Source of the DNA: Akkermansia muciniphila
GTDB lineage: Bacteria > Verrucomicrobiota > Verrucomicrobiia > Verrucomicrobiales > DEV007
DNA: 64,000 nt
Assembly (NCBI GenBank): GCA_945883495.1
Contig: CAMCXS010000003.1
Location: 62,001-126,000, forward strand
Direction of reading: 5' to 3'
Numbering within the stretch: the first letter of the stretch is position 1; every line of letters starts with the position of its first letter. Of the stretch, positions 59,717 to 64,000 are shown in pieces. A program made the translations under genes and the position numbers. Under the pieces are notes generated by a model. The model saw nothing but the letters and a program-made list of their open reading frames with translations, ran no database searches and was not told the DNA's origin.

Positions 59717-61039
59717 TCAATTCCCAGCACCGCTCGCCTCGGTGGCGAGCTCTTCTGGCAGCTTGCGGATCATGACTTTGTCGATTCGGTGACTGTCCAT
59801 GTCGACGATCTCGAACTCGTAACCGCGCTCGACGAAGGACTCGCCCTCCGTGGGAAGCCGGTTCATACGGTGCATGATGAAACCGCCCAAGGTTTGGAAT
59901 GGATCGTCCTCGGCTTCAACCAGGGTGAGCAGTCCGGGGATGGCATCCGTGACCACGTCGATTTCCAGGGCGGCATCGGCGAGCCAGGTGTCCGGGCCGG
60001 TTTGGCGGAAATTGGTTTCGTCCGTGGGAGGCAGTGTGTTCGTCAGATCGCCCACGACCTCTTCGATCACATCGCGGATCGTGACGAGTCCTCGGACCGT
60101 GCCAAATTCATCCACCACCAAAGCGGCGGAATGAGGCGCACGGCGCAAGGTTTCTAGCAACGAGAGCGCGGGCTGATTCTCGGGCACGAAAACTGCCGGC
60201 TTGGTCAGCTCGCGAAGTTTGGCTGAGGCGTTCGTGCATGCGTAGAGCTCACGAAGCGAAAGGCTACCCACCACTTCGTCGCGATTCTTCTCGATGACGG
60301 GGAAAACGTCTTGAGTGACTCCGAGCACGCCATCCCGGACGCTTCCCACGGTGTCTTCCGCGTGAAGAAAGGCGACCCGTGGCTTCGGTTGCATGACTTC
60401 CTCGGCGCGGAGAGAGCGGAGATCGAGCACGCCTTCGAGCATTTCGGATTCGTCTTCGTGAATCACGCCGGTGATGGAGCCTTCGCGGAGGAGGACATGA
60501 ACCTCTTCGCGGGTAGGACCAGAACTCACGACCTGACCCTTTCCGAATAGCCGCATTACGGTGCGGGTGCTGATGCCGAGGAACCAAACGGCGGGCCCGG
60601 CGATCTGCGCGAGTTTGTCCATCGGCCGCGAAACGATGCAGGCCAGTGCTTCGGGTTGACGCATCGCCAGGTTCTTGGGGACGAGTTCACCGATGACCAG
60701 CGAAAGGTAAGCAATGCCGGCGACCACGATGGCAAAAGCGATCTTGGATGCCATCAGTGGGGGAAGGCCGGGGATCAGGGAGAGGAGCTCGCTGACGGGG
60801 ACGGACAGCGAGGCGCCGCCGTAGGCACCCGCGAGAACTCCGATCAGGGTGATGCCGATTTGCACGGTGCTGAGGAGCCGCTCTGGTTCGCTGGCCAGCG
60901 TCAGCGCCGTGCGAGCCCCGGGGTTGCCCTGCTCTTCCAGGGCTTGCAGGCGGGGGCGACGGGCCGATACCAGAGCAATTTCCGCCATGGCAAAAAGCCC
61001 ATTGGCAACCAGCAACACCAGAATGATCAGCAATTCCAT
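59717..61039 (-). CDS. CNNM/CorC-family membrane transporter-like protein
   Basis: 440 residues. The CNNM (DUF21) membrane domain covers about 1-190 (LLIILVLLVANGLFAMAEIAL, then LAGAYGGASLSVPVSELL and LSLVIGELVPKNLAM). Two CBS domains follow (about 205-325; EVMQPKPRVAFLHAED, VVDEFGTVRGLVTIRD), and a CorC_HlyC domain ends the protein (GGFIMHRMNRLPTEGESFV). Relatives export magnesium or cobalt, or were named haemolysins. It is divergent from the stress-membrane operon; the 236 bp between them have no gene and presumably hold both promoters. Confidence 0.94.
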   Translation of the reverse strand: MELLIILVLLVANGLFAMAEIALVSARRPRLQALEEQGNPGARTALTLASEPERLLSTVQIGITLIGVLAGAYGGASLSVPVSELLSLIPGLPPLMASKIAFAIVVAGIAYLSLVIGELVPKNLAMRQPEALACIVSRPMDKLAQIAGPAVWFLGISTRTVMRLFGKGQVVSSGPTREEVHVLLREGSITGVIHEDESEMLEGVLDLRSLRAEEVMQPKPRVAFLHAEDTVGSVRDGVLGVTQDVFPVIEKNRDEVVGSLSLRELYACTNASAKLRELTKPAVFVPENQPALSLLETLRRAPHSAALVVDEFGTVRGLVTIRDVIEEVVGDLTNTLPPTDETNFRQTGPDTWLADAALEIDVVTDAIPGLLTLVEAEDDPFQTLGGFIMHRMNRLPTEGESFVERGYEFEIVDMDSHRIDKVMIRKLPEELATEASGAGN

Positions 61040-61275
61040 TTCCCCTTGGTGAACGTCACTCTAGCCGGGCTCGCAGGAAACACGACTGATTTTCTCTTTG
61101 CGCGGCTGCATTCCTTTTCCCGGCGGCCCGCGTTGCACTTTTCAGGGCGCGATGTGCGCCTTGCGGGGACGACCAAGGATTTCTGCAAAGGAGCCCAGAG
61201 AAGTGGGGCGTCGTCGTCGGGGAAGACCTCAAGGCATGCATCGTGCTCCCATGGAACAGAAGGATTAAGAAAGCG
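61040..61275. other. Intergenic region with two divergent promoters expected
   Basis: 236 bp between the CNNM gene and the membrane stress operon. I see no gene, repeat or terminator in it. An in-frame ATG at 61243 could lengthen the next protein by 11 residues. Confidence 0.5.
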
Positions 61276-61884
61276 ATGATTGAACGAATCGATATTGAGC
61301 CGCCCGCCGAATCGCCCCGCCCCGACGAGCCGAAGGAGCGGGCACGCCAGCAGCTCGGAGAGGTGGCGGGCAAAGCAAGGGAAGAAGGCCAAAACATCAT
61401 TCAGAATCAGAAGCAACGCGTGGCTGCTGAGCTGAAAGCGTATTCCTCGGCGGCACGTCGCGCGGCCAGTCGATTGGAGGAGGAAAGCGACCTTCACCTA
61501 TCCCGTTATGTAACAGGCGCGGCCGAACGGCTGGACACGTTGAGTCGTCATGTCGAAGAGCGCGATTTTGGAGAGATCTGGGATGGTCTCGAATCGATGG
61601 CGCGGCGGAGGCCCGAGCTTTGCTTCGGGGGGATGTTCGTTGCAGGCTTGGCGATGGCTCGCTTCCTGAAAGCCTCCCGGAGAAAGCGGATGCGGAGCCG
61701 CTTCGCGCGAGCCGCGGACGAGGACGCGGGAATGGAAATGGGAACGGGCGCTGCGCCAGCCTCGATCGCCATGCCGGTCCCCGGTTTTCCCAGCGGAGGC
61801 TCAGCGGAGTTTTCGGAAGTGAGTCCACCTGCCGTCGGACCGACCCACCCTTTCACTGAAAAACAGCAACCGTGCCATGGATGA
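61276..61884 (+). CDS. Membrane stress-type protein, first gene of a three-gene operon
   Basis: 202 residues from the ATG at 61276. A long amphipathic, Ala/Arg/Glu-rich helix (ERARQQLGEVAGKAREEGQN, then ELKAYSSAARRAASRLEEES) is followed by RRPELCFGGMFVAGLAMARF, a membrane helix. The Gly/Ala-rich end is disordered. Layout resembles the nutrient-deprivation-induced proteins found before Holin-X and DUF3618 genes in other phyla. The stop overlaps the next gene by 8 bp. No catalytic motif. Confidence 0.7.
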   Translation: MIERIDIEPPAESPRPDEPKERARQQLGEVAGKAREEGQNIIQNQKQRVAAELKAYSSAARRAASRLEEESDLHLSRYVTGAAERLDTLSRHVEERDFGEIWDGLESMARRRPELCFGGMFVAGLAMARFLKASRRKRMRSRFARAADEDAGMEMGTGAAPASIAMPVPGFPSGGSAEFSEVSPPAVGPTHPFTEKQQPCHG

Positions 61885-62323
61885 CCCAATCGAAAGCAGC
61901 GAAGGCGCTGGCCCAGTCAGTCGGCATGAGAGTATCCCAGGGCTTCTGAAGGATATCAGGGATCAGACGACGCATTTGATGCGACAAGAGGTCGCCTTGG
62001 CCCGGACCGAGGTGAGTGAGAAGATCAGCAAGATCGCCCGAAATTCAATCTACTTAATCGCTGGAGCTTTAGTGGCACTGGCCTCCTTGGTGATCTTGCT
62101 GCAGTCCCTGAGCTGGCTCGTCGATATGTGGTTGGAGAACACTCGTTGGGAACGGCATTCTACATGGCTGGCGTTTCTCCTCGTAGGACTGGTGGCCGCA
62201 ACCATCGGAGCGCTAACGGCCCGGAAGGGAGCCAAGACGATCAAGCGGGAAAATTTGGTTCCCGAGAAAACCATCGAATCACTAAAGGAGGATAAAGCAT
62301 GGATGCGTCGCAAAGTCAGCTAG
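61877..62323 (+). CDS. Phage-holin-family (Holin-X / YqjE-like) membrane protein
   Basis: 148 residues. The N-terminal amphipathic region (IPGLLKDIRDQTTHLMRQEV, ALARTEVSEKISKIARN) precedes two membrane helices (SIYLIAGALVALASLVILLQ; WLAFLLVGLVAATIGALTA). This is the pattern of superfamily III holin-like proteins, which are mostly chromosomal and not phage lysis proteins. It overlaps both neighbours, so the operon is tightly coupled. Confidence 0.85.
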   Translation: MDDPIESSEGAGPVSRHESIPGLLKDIRDQTTHLMRQEVALARTEVSEKISKIARNSIYLIAGALVALASLVILLQSLSWLVDMWLENTRWERHSTWLAFLLVGLVAATIGALTARKGAKTIKRENLVPEKTIESLKEDKAWMRRKVS

Positions 62324-63210
62324 GAAAAGGGAATCTGGAGCACGCCTCCAGCGATGAAATCCGCGACGAGATTCGTGGCACCCGTCGGGACATGAATGAC
62401 ACCCTGGAGGAGCTTGGGGATCGTCTTCACCCTCGACACCTGCTGGACGACGTCATTGATCTATTCCGGGGAAGTGACGTGGGCGGGCAATCACGGGAGC
62501 AGATCCTCCGCGCCTCGCAGAAAGTCAGCAAGGGTATCGCGGAACAGGTGCGGGTGCATCCCTTGCCAGCCTTGCTCGCCGGGGTCGCGCTCGCCCGTTG
62601 GATTTACGAGGCCGCGACCGAGCATGAAGAGGAGTCCGGTTTCGCGGGTGAAGCTGGATCGTATCCGCCGGCTGAGTGGGAGAGCGGATCTGGGATGGCG
62701 GAAAAGGCGCAGGGCATGGTTTCCGAGGCGGCGCATAAAGCACAGCACGCGGTTTCGGGAGTCGCCAAAAAAGCGACGAGTGCCGCGGGTGCGGTTGGAG
62801 AGCGGCTCCGGGAGCAAAGCCGGGCGATCGGACAATATTCGACGGCCGGAGGACAATGCATCGGTAAGGGAGCGCAAAAAATGCAACAACGCTTCCGGCA
62901 AGCCACGCAGGAGTATCCGCTCCCGATTGGGGCTGGGTTCTTGGTTGCAGGGCTTTTGGCGGGCTTGCTCCTGCCGAGGAGCGCCCCCGAGGACGAACTA
63001 CTCGGAGAGACGGCAGACAGGATGAAAGATCAAACCCGGGCGAAGGGCGAGGAGATGGTGGAGAAAGGAAGGAGCATGGCCGCCAGCACGGCGGCAACCA
63101 CCATGGAGAAGGCGCAGGCGAGCGGAGTCGGCCCTGTCCAACAACTGCTCGAGAAGGCGGCCGGTCTGGCAGGCCCGGAGCAAGAGACGCTCCCGCATCA
63201 GCCCAGTTGA
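62299..63210 (+). CDS. DUF3618 membrane-associated protein
   Basis: 303 residues. DUF3618 at the N-terminus: SSDEIRDEIRGTRRDMNDTL with LGDRLHPRHLLDDV. Two hydrophobic segments follow (PLPALLAGVALARWIY; PIGAGFLVAGLLAGLLLP), separated by an Ala/Glu/Lys-rich helical stretch. Start at 62299 is firm: a spaced AAAGGAGG lies upstream inside the previous gene. The trio resembles YqjD/ElaB-type inner-membrane proteins associated with stationary phase or stress. Its 3' end faces the manganese catalase gene across a strong hairpin terminator. Confidence 0.86.
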   Translation: MDASQSQLGKGNLEHASSDEIRDEIRGTRRDMNDTLEELGDRLHPRHLLDDVIDLFRGSDVGGQSREQILRASQKVSKGIAEQVRVHPLPALLAGVALARWIYEAATEHEEESGFAGEAGSYPPAEWESGSGMAEKAQGMVSEAAHKAQHAVSGVAKKATSAAGAVGERLREQSRAIGQYSTAGGQCIGKGAQKMQQRFRQATQEYPLPIGAGFLVAGLLAGLLLPRSAPEDELLGETADRMKDQTRAKGEEMVEKGRSMAASTAATTMEKAQASGVGPVQQLLEKAAGLAGPEQETLPHQPS

Positions 63211-63226
63211 AGGTTGCCCGCTGACC

Positions 63227-63263
63227 GCCGGGCTTGGTTTCGCGCGCGGAAACCAGGCCCGGC
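63227..63263. terminator. Strong bidirectional hairpin terminator
   Basis: GCCGGGCTTGGTTTC pairs with GAAACCAGGCCCGGC over 15 bp with a single G-U wobble, around a seven-base GCGCGCG loop. T-rich sequence follows on the right. It sits between the 3' ends of the DUF3618 and manganese catalase genes and can serve both. Confidence 0.82.
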
Positions 63264-63278
63264 CTCTCTCTTCTTGTC

Positions 63279-64000
63279 TCAGTCTTTGGCTTTTTGGTAA
63301 AGCTTCTGGGCGATCTCAAAGATTTCCTCGGGTGCGTAGTTGGGCGCAAAGGAGGAAGCAATTCCGGCGAGATGAGCCAGATCGCCGCCACTCGGCGGAG
63401 CATCGATAAATTGAAACTGATCGGTTGAACCGATTCCTTCCGTATATGCGGCGGGAGCGGTGCCACTCCAGAGCCCAGAACACTCGCGATAATCATCTGG
63501 AGAGAAGCGGTAGAGCTTTAGGTGGAGATCGCCTTCCATGAAACGCTTCGCCTCGGGGAAGATTTGATTTCCAACGTTGGGAATCGGAAGCATTTTGCTC
63601 ATCTCCACGCCGGTGAGTTCTTGGAGCGCCTTGGCGTAGGCCATCGCATGGACGCCGCCCCTTACGAAGAGATAACCGAGCATCATCCGCGCGGCGGGAT
63701 TGTCCGTCATCTGATACACCCGCAGCTTTTGGGTCCTGGCGCCGTTCTCCAGGAAGAAGTTGTGGAGGAGATCTAAAATGAGATTTCCCGAGGAGAAGAC
63801 ATAATCTCCGGTCCAGGGCATGCCTCTCGAGTCCAGGGGCAGCGCAGTTTGTGCCGAGGCGACATAATGCCCCGAGAAAGATCCTCCTGGAAGGTTTTGC
63901 CAGTGCGCGCTTTCGGGATCGTGGGCTGGGTCGAACTCGGTCCTCGGGCCATTGAGACAGGAATTAATCGCGGCGGAGACGATTTCAATGTGGCCGTTCT
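63279..64000 (-). CDS. Manganese catalase (5' end outside window)
   Basis: About 240 C-terminal residues are visible on the reverse strand. Reading from the window edge gives NGHIEIVSAAINSCLNG (family metal-site helix with the His and Glu ligands), LPLDSRGMPWTGDYVFSSGN, then NFFLENGARTQKLRVYQMTD, and RGGVHAMAYAKALQELTG with further Glu/His ligands, all typical of dinuclear manganese catalases. These detoxify hydrogen peroxide without haem. The C-terminus ends in EEIFEIAQKLYQKAKD. The N-terminal ligands lie beyond base 64000. It shares a terminator with the stress operon upstream. Confidence 0.95.
   Translation of the reverse strand, partial: NGHIEIVSAAINSCLNGPRTEFDPAHDPESAHWQNLPGGSFSGHYVASAQTALPLDSRGMPWTGDYVFSSGNLILDLLHNFFLENGARTQKLRVYQMTDNPAARMMLGYLFVRGGVHAMAYAKALQELTGVEMSKMLPIPNVGNQIFPEAKRFMEGDLHLKLYRFSPDDYRECSGLWSGTAPAAYTEGIGSTDQFQFIDAPPSGGDLAHLAGIASSFAPNYAPEEIFEIAQKLYQKAKD

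Noticed and set aside
61877-62323. Prophage remnant suggested by the holin-family protein
   Set aside because: No other phage gene, integrase or attachment site is near. Holin-X proteins are ordinary chromosomal membrane proteins.
1-64000. tRNA, rRNA or other structured RNA genes
   Set aside because: I looked for T-loop and acceptor-like patterns in the intergenic gaps and found none that fold convincingly. A covariance-model scan would be decisive.

Overview
This 64 kb window is chromosomal DNA from a high-GC bacterium, most likely a member of the Verrucomicrobiota or a close PVC-group relative. The evidence is the paired DUF1549/DUF1553 and DUF1501 exported proteins, a Hanks-type kinase with an RCC1-like extracytoplasmic part, a secreted propeller glycosidase beside a solute:sodium symporter, and an ECF sigma/anti-sigma/Spy-like triad. 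Shine-Dalgarno motifs are mostly weak and GTG starts are common. I see no rRNA or tRNA gene, no CRISPR array, no insertion sequence and no prophage. Both ends cut a gene: queC on the left and a manganese catalase on the right.

Layout. 0-5.4 kb: queC (partial), a DUF457 membrane protein, a MidA-type methyltransferase, and a class A PBP whose transpeptidase active site is degenerate. 5.4-7.1 kb: ECF sigma, anti-sigma and a Spy/CpxP-like protein. 7.1-7.5 kb: the only gene-free stretch above 300 bases. 7.5-11.6 kb: a LuxR-type regulator, ABC permease, NMT1-type binding protein and Rieske oxygenase, with no ATPase gene. 11.6-13.2 kb: guaA. 13.2-23.7 kb: the most unusual locus, a BON/OmpA-like protein, a 66-residue membrane coiled-coil protein, and a roughly 2800-residue membrane-anchored protein made almost wholly of 24 helix-hairpin-helix units. 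23.8-27.7 kb: rpmE, prfA, prmC, murA and a small unknown gene. 27.8-35.5 kb: the kinase, the DUF1549/DUF1553-DUF1501 pair and an unknown basic protein. 35.5-39.1 kb: a membrane protein, a YafK-type L,D-transpeptidase, an ABM-domain protein, a D,D-carboxypeptidase and aat. 39.1-42.7 kb: the yceD-rpmF-plsX-fabH-tatD block. 42.8-45.0 kb: a lipoprotein, a tiny gene, a second ABM protein and a PfkB kinase. 45.1-49.8 kb: an N-acetylneuraminate-lyase-like aldolase, a secreted glycosidase-like propeller and an SSS transporter, which look like one sugar-acid scavenging module. 49.7-53.0 kb: an M50 protease, then a DUF2760-Hsp70 pair. 53.1-58.6 kb: a second catabolic cluster of dehydrogenase/epimerase, DapA-like aldolase, esterase, NhaR-like regulator and ceramidase-like secreted enzyme. 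58.6-64 kb: a SWIM zinc-finger protein, a CoA-binding protein, a CNNM/CorC protein, a three-gene membrane stress operon, and the manganese catalase.

The best candidate for an undescribed system is the 13.2-23.7 kb locus. Its giant protein has a clear higher-order design. The hairpins fall into three types (A, B, C) grouped into modules separated by variable Pro/Ala/acidic linkers, and the B-to-C step is exactly 339 bp (113 residues) in all eight modules where it can be measured. The OmpA-like partner suggests anchoring to peptidoglycan, so an envelope scaffold is a reasonable hypothesis. Its function is unknown.
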